DNA from: a virus
Length of the DNA: 25,939 bases
Virus record (IMG/VR): IMGVR_UViG_3300042691_023925
Span: 1-25,939 of that record
Direction: 5' to 3' (one strand)
A program made the translations under genes and the position numbers. How positions within the stretch are numbered: the first letter of the stretch is position 1; the number at the start of each line of letters is the position of its first letter. This document shows, one piece after another, positions 14,063 through 21,076 of the stretch. Under the pieces are notes generated by a model. It did no database searches. It saw only the letters and a program-made list of their open reading frames with translations, and was not told the origin of the DNA.

Positions 14063-15446
14063 GGTTGCCTCGGGCCCGGAGGATGTGATCGGTCCAGCCG
14101 CGAGAGTAGCCGCGCTCCAGGCGGATCGCTTCGAGCTCCTCGCGGGTGCGTGCACTGCCGACCTCGGCCTGTCGGCGGCGGGCGACCACGGCGGCCGGCA
14201 GTTCCTGGAGGGTGCCATCGACGATGGTGAGCTCGCGGGGCTTGGGTGGGTCGATGGTGTGGCCGCAGCAGTCGCAGGTGAGCTGCGCTGCTGGTTGGGT
14301 GACGAAGCAGGCGGGGCAGACCCTGGTGGGTAGGGCGTCGGATGGCTTGCGCGGCTTGCCCTTGGGCCGGCCTTCGAGCGACCAGTCGCGTGGGTCAGTG
14401 GGCAGGCCGTGGCGGTGGCTGTTGCCGACGTGGTCGTTGATGATGGCGTGTTCCTTGCCCGGGCATGGGCGGAGGACGCGGCCGACCTGCTGGAGGTGCA
14501 GGCCCAGGGAGTCGGTGGGGCGGAGCAGGATGGCGCCTGTTACTGAGGGTATGTCGGTGCCCTCGCTGATGATGTCGCAGGAGGTGAGCACCTTCAGCTG
14601 GCCGGTGCCGAGGTCGTTGATCAGGCGCTTGCGGATCCCTCGATCGGTGTTGCCATCGAGCATGGCTGCGCTGATGCCCTGATTGCGGAAGGCCTCGGCG
14701 ACGGCTTCAGCGTGAGCGACGGAGATGCAGAAGGCGATGGCGGTGCCGTTGTGGTGGGGTTCGATGGTCCGGCGGTAGTGGGTGACGGCATCGCCCATGG
14801 CCTGGCCCTGGCGCAGGCGGTCTTCGGAGTCGTGCTTGCCCTTCTTGGTGTCGAAGCGGCGGACGCCTGAGAGGTCGATGCCGGGCGGGGCGAAGGTGCG
14901 GGCAGGGACGAGGAAGCCCTCCTGGGTGAGCCAGGCGGCATCGGGGCCCTCGATGAGCACGGAGAACTGATCGCCGAGGCCGCGGCCGTCGAGGCGCTCG
15001 GGGGTGGCGGTGACGCCGAGGACATGGGCGCGGGGCATGGCGGCGAGGATCTTGGCCCAGGTGCCGGCGACGGCGTGGTGGGCCTCGTCGACGATCAGCA
15101 GCTGGAAGAAGTCATCCGGGAGGGTGTGGAGTCGCCTGGCGAGGGTCTGGACGGATGCGACCTGAACGGTGTGGCGAAGGTCCTGGCGGTAGCCGGCGGC
15201 GATGATGCCGTGCTCGCAGCCGATGGCGTGCAGTGAGCGGGAGGCCTGATCCACCAGCTCCTGGCGGTGCACGAGGATGCAGACGCGGTTACCGCGGATG
15301 GCGGCCTGCTCAGCGATGTAGACGAAGGTGTAGGTCTTGCCGCCGCCGGTGGGGAGGACGAACAGGATGCGGCGGTGGCCAGCCATGAAGGCCCCGCGGA
15401 TCTCGGTAACAGCTGTGGCCTGGAAAGGCCTGAGGGCGACGGCCAT
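14043..15446 (-). CDS. SF2 DEAD/DEAH-box helicase
   Basis: A 467-residue superfamily 2 helicase of the type III restriction-subunit/RecG-like phage kind. It has a Q-like start (LRPFQATAVTEI), Walker A LPTGGGKT at 31-38, DEAH at 120-123, TATP at 146-149, then C-terminal motifs LKVLTSCDIISEGTDIPSV and LQQVGRVLRP (motif VI). A zinc-finger-like tail carries CPACF and CDCCGH. It is likely to unwind DNA at replication or recombination forks. It is the first leftward gene from the divergent promoter. Its ATG at 15446 lacks a strong Shine-Dalgarno. It is followed by the VRR-NUC gene with overlap, a common phage pair. Confidence 0.9.
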   Translation of the reverse strand: MAVALRPFQATAVTEIRGAFMAGHRRILFVLPTGGGKTYTFVYIAEQAAIRGNRVCILVHRQELVDQASRSLHAIGCEHGIIAAGYRQDLRHTVQVASVQTLARRLHTLPDDFFQLLIVDEAHHAVAGTWAKILAAMPRAHVLGVTATPERLDGRGLGDQFSVLIEGPDAAWLTQEGFLVPARTFAPPGIDLSGVRRFDTKKGKHDSEDRLRQGQAMGDAVTHYRRTIEPHHNGTAIAFCISVAHAEAVAEAFRNQGISAAMLDGNTDRGIRKRLINDLGTGQLKVLTSCDIISEGTDIPSVTGAILLRPTDSLGLHLQQVGRVLRPCPGKEHAIINDHVGNSHRHGLPTDPRDWSLEGRPKGKPRKPSDALPTRVCPACFVTQPAAQLTCDCCGHTIDPPKPRELTIVDGTLQELPAAVVARRRQAEVGSARTREELEAIRLERGYSRGWTDHILRARGNHGRAFG

Positions 15447-15463
15447 AGGGCCCGACGAATCGG

Positions 15464-15492
15464 TTGACGGTAGGGAAACGATCGCAGATTAT
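15464..15492 (+). promoter_or_regulatory. Rightward sigma-70-like promoter
   Basis: TTGACG (15464-15469) and GATTAT (15487-15492) are spaced 17 bases, driving the RecE/RecT operon at 15550. The -35 has five of six consensus bases and the -10 has four. It overlaps the -10 of a leftward promoter. Confidence 0.55.
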
Positions 15493-15515
15493 CGTGCGAA
15501 ATCAATGGGTTGTAA
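15488..15515 (-). promoter_or_regulatory. Leftward sigma-70-like promoter
   Basis: On the minus strand TTACAA (15515-15510) and GATAAT (15493-15488) are spaced 16 bases, pointing at the helicase start at 15446. Its -10 lies on the same bases as the rightward -10, so the two promoters should exclude each other. Confidence 0.5.
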
Positions 15516-15527
15516 CAGTATGTGAAG
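15511..15527. promoter_or_regulatory. Operator candidate TGTAACAGTATGTGAAG
   Basis: This 17-base motif lies over the leftward -35 and matches TGTAACAGATTGTGACG at 18772-18788 in 14 of 17 positions. TAAC...GTTA (15513-15530) gives it partial dyad symmetry. It may be the binding site of a phage regulator controlling the early promoters. Confidence 0.35.
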
Positions 15528-15549
15528 TTATGGGAAGGGAGGCCGGAGT

Positions 15550-16407
15550 ATGTGGAGTGAGGGCTTTATGGTCGGCAGCGACCCCTACATCAGGAGCATG
15601 CCTGAGCTCAAACACCTGCCCGGTCTGAGCAACGACGAGTACCACGCGCTGAAGGCTGTCAGCCCCAGCCAGATCAAAGTGCTCGGCCGCAGCCCGCTGC
15701 ATTACTTCGACCAGTTCCTGGCGCCGGACCGGGAGAAGAAGCCACCGACACCAGCGATGGAGGTTGGCACCGCGCTGCACACTGCGGTGCTGGAGCCAGA
15801 CCTTTGGAGCCAGACGGTGGCAGTGCCGCCGCACGCCTTCGACCGCCGCACGAAGGTGGGCAAGGAGCTGGCGGCGGAGTTCGAGAAGGAGGCAGCCGGC
15901 AAGATCGTGCTGAGCCCCGACGATGCCGACCGGGTGCGGCGGATGGCTGATGCGGTGCACAAGCACCCTGCGGCAAGGTTCCTGCTGGAGCTGCCGGGCC
16001 GTCGTGAGGCCAGCTACGTGTGGTCCGATCCGGCCACGGGGCTGGAGTGCAAGACCCGCCCGGACTGGCACAGCGAGGACCGCCGCCTGGTGGTCGACGT
16101 GAAGACCTCCAAGGATGCCAGCCGGGTGGAGTTCAGCAAGAGCATCGCCAACTTCGACTACCACGTGCAGGCGGCCTGGAACCAGGGCGCGCTGGGCGCT
16201 GAGCAGTTCCTGTCGCTGGTGATCGAGTCTGAGCGGCCGTTTGCGGTGGCGGTCTATCCGGCCAGCGGTGCGCTGATCGCTGCCGGTCAGCGGCGGATCG
16301 AGGCGGCGATGACGCTGCTGGCCGAGTGTTGGGCCAGTGGGGTGTGGCCCGGTTACGGCGACCTGGTGCAGGAGCCGATCGACCTGCCCGGGTGGTGCCG
16401 TGATTGA
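15550..16407 (+). CDS. RecE-like exonuclease (exodeoxyribonuclease VIII C-terminal/DUF3799 family)
   Basis: A 285-residue PD-(D/E)XK exonuclease, partner of RecT. It likely resects double-strand ends 5' to 3' for phage recombination. It has LSNDEYHALKAVSPSQIKVL near the start, GTALHTAVLEP with His77, LECKTRPDW at 165-173, VVDVKTSKDA with Asp183 and Lys185, then YHVQAAW with Tyr204 and Gln207; together these complete the active site. The ATG at 15550 has GGGAGG upstream at good spacing; in-frame ATGs at 15568 and 15598 are alternatives that do not affect the domain. It is the first gene of the rightward early operon. Confidence 0.9.
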   Translation: MWSEGFMVGSDPYIRSMPELKHLPGLSNDEYHALKAVSPSQIKVLGRSPLHYFDQFLAPDREKKPPTPAMEVGTALHTAVLEPDLWSQTVAVPPHAFDRRTKVGKELAAEFEKEAAGKIVLSPDDADRVRRMADAVHKHPAARFLLELPGRREASYVWSDPATGLECKTRPDWHSEDRRLVVDVKTSKDASRVEFSKSIANFDYHVQAAWNQGALGAEQFLSLVIESERPFAVAVYPASGALIAAGQRRIEAAMTLLAECWASGVWPGYGDLVQEPIDLPGWCRD

Positions 16408-16477
16408 GCAGGAGCTGGCCGTGTACCTGTGGGCTGTTGCCCTGGGGATGGCCTACATGGCGCTGCGGCGCCCGTGA
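16400..16477 (+). CDS. Tiny membrane peptide (tentative)
   Basis: A 25-residue frame starting at GTG, overlapping the end of the RecE-like gene by eight bases. Its product (VIEQELAVYLWAVALGMAYM, then ALRRP) is one hydrophobic helix with a basic end, as in small phage membrane peptides. No clear ribosome site is seen; coupling to the upstream stop would be needed. Coding status is uncertain. Confidence 0.35.
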   Translation: MIEQELAVYLWAVALGMAYMALRRP

Positions 16478-16496
16478 TCAACCAGAGGAGGTGTGA

Positions 16497-16673
16497 CTGA
16501 GCACAGAGCACGAGTTACCCGAGAGCCTGCAGTTCCTCGAGCCGCCGACCGTGGTGGAGGCGCTGCAGGGATTAGAGCACCTGGCGGCCACGATTCAGAT
16601 CATCGATGAGCTGAACGAAGCAGACCAGGACGCGATCGACCGATTGTTCCGATTCATTCGATTCCAACGATGA
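16497..16673 (+). CDS. Small acidic protein before RecT, apparent CTG start
   Basis: A 58-residue protein in a clean frame: LSTEHELPESLQFLEPPTVV, then an acidic helical end (QIIDELNEADQDAIDRLFRF). A TGA lies directly before the CTG at 16497, and no ATG, GTG or TTG precedes the protein-like part, so CTG appears to be the start. It is placed six bases after a perfect AGGAGG. The stop overlaps the RecT ATG by four bases (ATGA). Function unknown; position suggests it belongs to the recombination operon. Alternatives are a later GTG at about codon 19, or a frameshift from the GTG at 16491. Confidence 0.6.
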   Translation: MSTEHELPESLQFLEPPTVVEALQGLEHLAATIQIIDELNEADQDAIDRLFRFIRFQR

Positions 16674-17554
16674 CCCAGCAACAGACCAACGACCTGGCAA
16701 TCCAGGTGACCAACGTCCGCGCCGACCTGGGGCGGATGAGCAGCGAGTTCAAGGCAGCCCTGCCTGCAGCGATCCCGGTGGAGCGGTTCATCCGCACGGC
16801 GGTGACTGCGGTGCAGATGGACCCCAACCTGCTGGCAGCTGACCGGCGCAGCCTGTACGGGGCGTGCATGAAGGCAGCGCAGGATGGGCTGCAGCTGGAC
16901 GGCCGCGAGGCGGCGCTGGTGATCTTCAAGGATCGGCGCAGCGGCACCAGCAAGGTGCAGTACATGCCGATGGTGGGCGGGATCCTGAAGAAGATCCGCA
17001 ACAGCGGGGAGATCAGCACGATCACCTCGCATGTGGTGTATTCGGGCGACGAGTTCGAGTACGAGCTGGGCGACGACGAGCGGATCTACCACAAGCCGGC
17101 GATGGAAGATCGCGGCCAGCCGATCGCGGTCTATGCGATTGCGAAGGCGAAGGACGGCGGCACGTACCGGGAGGTGATGAGCGTCGCCGAGGTGCGCAAG
17201 GTCCAGAGCGTGAGTCGCTCGCGTGACAGCGGGCCCTGGACGACGTGGTGGGATGAAATGGCCAGGAAGACCGTTGTGCGGCGACTGGCCAAGTACCTGC
17301 CCAGCTGTGCGGACATCGACCAGACGTTTGAGAGCGACAACGCGAACTATGTCATGCCTGCAAGTGTTTCGGAAGTGGGCAGCAATGATGTGGTTGCAAG
17401 CCTGAATCAACAGATCCAGCGACAGATTGCCCCGGTAGAAGTGCTTGATGCTCAACCAGCCGCGCAGGTCGAGCCAACAACAACGCCAGAGCCCGTGGAA
17501 GCGGAGCAGCTGGAAACGGTCCAAGACCCGCTTGCGGTCTTCTCAGAGCAATAG
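16670..17554 (+). CDS. recT: RecT-family single-strand annealing protein
   Basis: A 294-residue annealing protein that pairs complementary single strands after RecE resection. The family pattern is clear: AIPVERFIRTAVTAVQMDPN near residue 40, LYGACMKAAQDGLQLDGREA, VQYMPMVGGILKKIRNSGEI, then VYAIAKAKDGG and WWDEMARKTVVRRLAKYLP. The C-terminal 70 residues are Gln/Pro/Glu-rich and variable, as usual. The start is coupled to the preceding small gene. The RecE-RecT order is the standard phage arrangement. Usual regulation would be as an early gene from the promoter at 15464-15492. Confidence 0.93.
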   Translation: MTQQQTNDLAIQVTNVRADLGRMSSEFKAALPAAIPVERFIRTAVTAVQMDPNLLAADRRSLYGACMKAAQDGLQLDGREAALVIFKDRRSGTSKVQYMPMVGGILKKIRNSGEISTITSHVVYSGDEFEYELGDDERIYHKPAMEDRGQPIAVYAIAKAKDGGTYREVMSVAEVRKVQSVSRSRDSGPWTTWWDEMARKTVVRRLAKYLPSCADIDQTFESDNANYVMPASVSEVGSNDVVASLNQQIQRQIAPVEVLDAQPAAQVEPTTTPEPVEAEQLETVQDPLAVFSEQ

Positions 17555-17561
17555 GCGACAC

Positions 17562-17777
17562 ATGACGGCAGACCGCGCATTTTTGACACCAAAGGAGCTC
17601 GCCCAGCGGTGGCGGCTCAACCATCAGACACTGGCCAACTGGCGGCACAAGCGCCAGGGCCCACCGTTCGTAAGGATCGGCACGCGAGTGCTGTATCCGA
17701 TGGAGGGTGTGCAGGCCTTCGAGAAGATCAGTCCAGCTTGGCTGGACACCAATTCCCAATCGCAACTGAATCCATGA
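17562..17777 (+). CDS. HTH protein, excisionase/MerR-type (helix_turn_helix_17-like)
   Basis: A 71-residue protein with FLTPKELAQRWRLNHQTLAN, then WRHKRQGPPFVRIGTRVLYP, the winged HTH pattern of small excisionase-like DNA-binding proteins. It could be the phage Xis or a small regulator. Excisionases usually sit near the integrase, which is almost 8 kb away, so a regulator is equally likely. The ATG at 17562 lies eight bases after RecT. Its stop overlaps the SSB start by four bases. Confidence 0.75.
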   Translation: MTADRAFLTPKELAQRWRLNHQTLANWRHKRQGPPFVRIGTRVLYPMEGVQAFEKISPAWLDTNSQSQLNP

Positions 17778-18319
17778 ATGTGATCACACTGGCCGGCCGC
17801 GCTGGCCGCGACCCTGAAATGAGGTACTTCGAGAGCGGCAGCTGTGTCGCCAATCTCACGTTGGCGGTGAACAGCGTGAAGCGTGATGAACCGCCGGACT
17901 GGTTCAATCTGCAGATCTGGGGCAAGACGGCCCAGGTGGCTGGGGACTATGTGCGCAAGGGCAGCCAGATCGCTGTTACTGGGCGGATGACGACGGAGCG
18001 TTGGACCGATCGGACCACCGGCGAAGAGAAGTCGAAGCCGGTGGTGGTGGTTGATCGGCTGACGCTGCTGGGCAGCAGACAGGACGCGCAGCAAGAGCAG
18101 GGGCAGGCGGCCCCGGCACCGGCGCAGGCACATGCCCCGGCACAGATGGCATCAGCAGCTGTTGCATCGCAGCAGCAGCACCCTGCCCATCAGGCGGCGG
18201 GCTGGTCCCCGAACCCGGCAGCCGGCACGGTGGCTGCGCAGCCCCTGCCACAGCAGCAGCAGGTTGCATGGAACAGCGCGCCCCTGGCGCCTCCGGATGA
18301 TGACGGCATCCCGTTCTGA
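17774..18319 (+). CDS. ssb: Single-stranded DNA-binding protein (cyanobacterial-type SSB)
   Basis: A 181-residue SSB: an OB-fold of about 105 residues (MNVITLAGRAGRDPEMRYFE; PDWFNLQIWGKTAQVAGDY; SKPVVVVDRLTLLGSR), a Gln/Ala/Pro-rich linker, and the acidic tip DDDGIPF that recruits partner proteins. It coats single-stranded DNA during phage replication and recombination. The OB-fold wording is closest to the cyanobacterial SSBs I know, which is the main hint on the host. The ATG at 17774 overlaps the HTH gene's stop. A long upstream frame has no SSB features. Confidence 0.93.
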   Translation: MNVITLAGRAGRDPEMRYFESGSCVANLTLAVNSVKRDEPPDWFNLQIWGKTAQVAGDYVRKGSQIAVTGRMTTERWTDRTTGEEKSKPVVVVDRLTLLGSRQDAQQEQGQAAPAPAQAHAPAQMASAAVASQQQHPAHQAAGWSPNPAAGTVAAQPLPQQQQVAWNSAPLAPPDDDGIPF

Positions 18320-18322
18320 GCC

Positions 18323-18820
18323 GTGATCGAAGCGGAGTATCTGGCGTCGCTGCGGCGGCGCCACCGCGCTGAGCTGGTGATCACCCTGGTGCAGCTGGAG
18401 CAGCTGTGCCCAGGGTGGTGGGCTGACTTGAGCGAGCTGGCCGACCAGTTGGGGACTGATCGCGGCTCACTGAACAAGAGCCTGACGAAGCTGGAGAGCT
18501 TGGGCCTGCTCAAGCGAAGCAGGATCAGCAACACCGGCGGCAACTGGGTGTGGTGGGTGAAGCGGAGCGAGGCCGATGAGCCGCGACCAGATGATGAGCC
18601 AGGGTGGCGGCTGCGTGATGAAGCGTCGGACAACGTGAAGCTGGTGTCGATCAGCAAGCGTTGGCAGTGGGCGGCGAACCGCGGCATCAACAAGCACACG
18701 TTCTCGTCGTTTCTGAACGGTGGGCAGCGGATGCTGCACGGTCGGTGGCGGATCGTGTCGTCGCCATGGGATGTAACAGATTGTGACGCGCAGCCGGAAT
18801 CGACCGGCAATGCGCTGTAG
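18323..18820 (+). CDS. Winged-helix DNA-binding protein
   Basis: A 165-residue protein starting at GTG three bases after SSB. The N-terminal 75 residues form a winged-helix/MarR-like pattern: LVITLVQLEQLCPGWWADLS, ELADQLGTDRGSLNKSLTKL, ESLGLLKRS, a wing with WVWWVKRSE. The rest (WRLRDEASDNVKLVSISKRW; INKHTFSSFLNGGQRMLHGR) may be a second DNA-binding part. It is likely a regulator of early genes; its target is not known. The TGTAACAG-like motif at 18772-18788 lies within its 3' end. Confidence 0.7.
   Translation: MIEAEYLASLRRRHRAELVITLVQLEQLCPGWWADLSELADQLGTDRGSLNKSLTKLESLGLLKRSRISNTGGNWVWWVKRSEADEPRPDDEPGWRLRDEASDNVKLVSISKRWQWAANRGINKHTFSSFLNGGQRMLHGRWRIVSSPWDVTDCDAQPESTGNAL
18772..18788. 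promoter_or_regulatory. Second copy of the TGTAACAG motif
   Basis: TGTAACAGATTGTGACG, matching 14 of 17 bases of the motif over the divergent promoters (15511-15527). It lies 72-88 bases upstream of the next transcription unit (18860), inside the 3' end of the winged-helix gene. Confidence 0.35.
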
Positions 18821-18823
18821 GTT

Positions 18824-18848
18824 GTGCCCACAGCCCGAAAGGGCGCAC
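18824..18848 (+). other. GNRA-loop hairpin in the leader of the next gene
   Basis: GCCC-GAAA-GGGC (18833-18844) forms a tight GAAA tetraloop hairpin, extended by outer pairs GTGC (18824-18827) and GCAC (18845-18848) with a five-base bulge. It lies 12 bases upstream of the ATG at 18860, which has no Shine-Dalgarno. It could influence translation; no known riboswitch is recognised. Confidence 0.3.
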
Positions 18849-18859
18849 CCCCTCAGACC

Positions 18860-19186
18860 ATGACCCGCATCGCTTCCCTCACCGCCGGCCAAGCCATCAA
18901 GGCTGGCTACCGCGGCTGGCACACCCCCTGCGAGTTCCTCGGCTTCTCCGACAACACCAAGGCCTACAGCGAGACGCCAGCATTCAACACCCTGGCTGAT
19001 CTGAAAACCGCCAAGGGCGCCCGCAACGCAGCCGAGATCGAGCAGCTGCAGGACCAGGCCAGCTACGGCCACAGCTTCTACGCCCTGTTCCGCGACCTCG
19101 AGGACGGCACCACCTGGGCCGCCTACCTCTGGAAGGGCGCATGGCGCGTCGGCTCATCTGCCGATCGCCTGCAGCTCGCCGCCTGA
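18860..19186 (+). CDS. Hypothetical protein
   Basis: A 108-residue protein starting MTRIASLTAGQAIKAGYRGW. It has aromatic-rich beta segments (FYALFRDLEDGTTWAAYLWK; GAWRVGSSADRLQ) around a helical middle (TLADLKTAKGARNAAEIEQL). No family recognised. The start at 18860 is chosen over the in-frame ATG at 18824, because the extra residues would run through the leader hairpin. The third-base preference (C-ending codons) differs from the genes just before it, suggesting a different origin. Confidence 0.6.
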   Translation: MTRIASLTAGQAIKAGYRGWHTPCEFLGFSDNTKAYSETPAFNTLADLKTAKGARNAAEIEQLQDQASYGHSFYALFRDLEDGTTWAAYLWKGAWRVGSSADRLQLAA

Positions 19187-19215
19187 GCGGCACCCCATCC
19201 CATCGCATCCCCACC

Positions 19216-19503
19216 ATGTCGAAACGCAGCATCACCCTCGTCGGCCGCGCCTCGCGGCTGGAGTGCCACGCCGGCCACGTCTCCTTCCTGCTCACCGTCA
19301 ATGCCAAGGGCCAGCGGCCTGAGCTCGTCGTCGAGTGCCACGCGCACCGGGAGCGCGACATCGAGGCGTTCGAGTCGATGGATGAGGGCAGCCTGGTTGG
19401 CATCATCGGCAAGCTGCAGACCCTCGTCGAGCAGCTCGGGCCCTGCATCGTGCGGCTCGACCGACTGGAGATCCTCGGCAAGCCCCTGGAGGTGGCGGCA
19501 TGA
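19216..19503 (+). CDS. SSB-like OB-fold protein without acidic tail
   Basis: A 95-residue protein resembling a shortened SSB. SKRSITLVGRASRLECHAGH matches the SSB opening, VSFLLTVNAKGQRPELVVEC the central strands, EGSLVGIIGKLQTLVEQL the region after the helix, and CIVRLDRLEILGK the closing strand seen in the true SSB of this phage (VVVVDRLTLLGS). It lacks the linker and acidic tip and several aromatic residues. It might bind single strands weakly or form a mixed complex with the main SSB. The fold is inferred by pattern. The ATG at 19216 has no strong RBS. The next start overlaps its stop. Confidence 0.6.
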   Translation: MSKRSITLVGRASRLECHAGHVSFLLTVNAKGQRPELVVECHAHRERDIEAFESMDEGSLVGIIGKLQTLVEQLGPCIVRLDRLEILGKPLEVAA

Positions 19504-19655
19504 ACGCAATCGACGCGGCGATCATCACCATCTGGCTGCTGCCCCTGGCGGTAGTGCTCACAGGCCTTTGCCTGATGTTGTCCGATTTGGCCAGCTTGCA
19601 ATTCCGGGTTCCGCATCTTCCCCGGTCACGACGTGATCACAGGAGGGCCCGCTAA
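19500..19655 (+). CDS. Small membrane protein
   Basis: A 51-residue protein: MNAIDAAIITIWLLPLAVVL opens one hydrophobic helix running to about residue 30, followed by a basic tail (RSRRDHRRAR). The ATG overlaps the previous stop by four bases (ATGA), and its stop shares one base with the methyltransferase ATG. The AGGAGG within its 3' end serves the methyltransferase. Function unknown; single-pass inner membrane protein by sequence only. Confidence 0.5.
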   Translation: MNAIDAAIITIWLLPLAVVLTGLCLMLSDLASLQFRVPHLPRSRRDHRRAR

Positions 19656-21076
19656 TGTTCAACCCCGACTTCTACCCCACGCCGCCCGAGGTGGCGGCCA
19701 CGATGCTCGACCCACTCGACCTGCGCGGCCGGGTGGTAGTAGAGCCCTCCGCCGGAAGCGGCAACCTGATCAAGGCCTGCATCGAGCGCGGCGCTGCTGA
19801 AGTGCTGGCGGTGGAGCCCGAGCCGAAGCTGCGGGCGATCCTCGCGGCCATCCCTGACAGCCGGTTGATCGGCAGCGACTGGCTCAAGGTCACCGCCGAC
19901 CAGATCAGCCATGCCGACCTAGTGGTGATGAACCCGCCCTTCTCGGCCGATGAGCACCACATCCTACACGCCTGGGCCATCGCCCCGGCCGGCTGCGAGA
20001 TCGTGGCGCTCTGCAACGCCAACACCATCGAAACCGGCCGATGGGGCAGCAGGGCCAGCCAGCAGCTGCGCACCCTGATCGAGCAGTACGGCAGCAGCCA
20101 GAACCTGGGCCCAGTGTTCGAGGACGCCGAGCGCCCCACACGTGTCAGCGTTGGCATGGTTCGCCTGACACGACCTGGCCAACGTGTAAGCGGCGCTGAT
20201 GAGTTCGACGGGTTCTTCCTGGGGCCCGATGACATCGAGGCCGAGGGGCAGGGCCTGATCAAGTACCGCCGCAGCCGCGACCTGGTGAACCGGTACGTGG
20301 AGGCCTGCCGGATCTACGACCAGCAGCTGGAGGCCGGCGTCCGCCTGCAGGCCCAGGTGGGGGGCATCTACAAGGGCGAGCTGGGCATCCAGATCACGAT
20401 GGAGGGCTGCGCCGCCAGCCGCAACCGGTTCAGGAAGGAGCTGCAGAAGTCGTTCTGGGAGTCGGTGATCGCCGAGATGTTGCCGCGCGAGATGGCCACC
20501 AGCCAGCTGGCAGGGGACATCAACAAGTTCGTGGAGCAGCAAACGAAGGTGCCATTTACCGAGCGGAACCTGTTCAGGATGCTGCAGGTCATCGCCGGCA
20601 CGACCGAACAGCGGATCGACCGAGCTGTGGAGGCCGCGTTCGATGAGCTCACCCGCCACACCGCCGAGAACCGGTGGAACGTGGAGGGGTGGAAAACGAA
20701 CGACGCCTACCTGTTCAACCAGAAGTTCATCGTGCCTTACCTGGCGGAGAAGGACTGGAGCGGCGGCACAGTCAGCCTGAAGCAGTGGAGCGGCAACTTC
20801 CCCAGGATCCGCGATCTGATCAAGGCGCTCTGCTACATCACCGGCCGGCCCTATACCGAGGTGGAGCATCCAGTCTGTGGCTACGACCGGGTGGAGCCCG
20901 GCGTCTGGCACGACTGGGGCTTCTTCGAGTTCAAGGTCTACAAGAAGGGCACGGGCCACTTCAGGTTCAAGGACCTGGAGGACTGGGCCGCCCTCAATGC
21001 GCGCGTGGCCCGGATCAAGGGCCTCGTGCTGCCGGAGAAGCTCCGGCGCAAGCCCACTCGCAAGACCACCAAATGA
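19655..21076 (+). CDS. DNA adenine-type methyltransferase with DUF4942-like C-terminal domain
   Basis: A 473-residue protein. The N-terminal 200 residues form a class I methyltransferase: FYPTPPEVAATMLDP, SAM-binding VVVEPSAGSGNLIKA (residues 27-41), and catalytic MNPPF at 92-96, which fits N6-adenine or N4-cytosine methylation. The C-terminal 250 residues (ASRNRFRKELQKSFWESVIA; WKTNDAYLFNQKFIVPYLAE; WHDWGFFEFKVYKKGTGHF) match the DUF4942 type found with such enzymes in phages. No restriction partner is seen, so it is probably an orphan, protecting phage DNA or regulating it. A perfect AGGAGG precedes the ATG at 19655. Confidence 0.85.
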   Translation: MFNPDFYPTPPEVAATMLDPLDLRGRVVVEPSAGSGNLIKACIERGAAEVLAVEPEPKLRAILAAIPDSRLIGSDWLKVTADQISHADLVVMNPPFSADEHHILHAWAIAPAGCEIVALCNANTIETGRWGSRASQQLRTLIEQYGSSQNLGPVFEDAERPTRVSVGMVRLTRPGQRVSGADEFDGFFLGPDDIEAEGQGLIKYRRSRDLVNRYVEACRIYDQQLEAGVRLQAQVGGIYKGELGIQITMEGCAASRNRFRKELQKSFWESVIAEMLPREMATSQLAGDINKFVEQQTKVPFTERNLFRMLQVIAGTTEQRIDRAVEAAFDELTRHTAENRWNVEGWKTNDAYLFNQKFIVPYLAEKDWSGGTVSLKQWSGNFPRIRDLIKALCYITGRPYTEVEHPVCGYDRVEPGVWHDWGFFEFKVYKKGTGHFRFKDLEDWAALNARVARIKGLVLPEKLRRKPTRKTTK

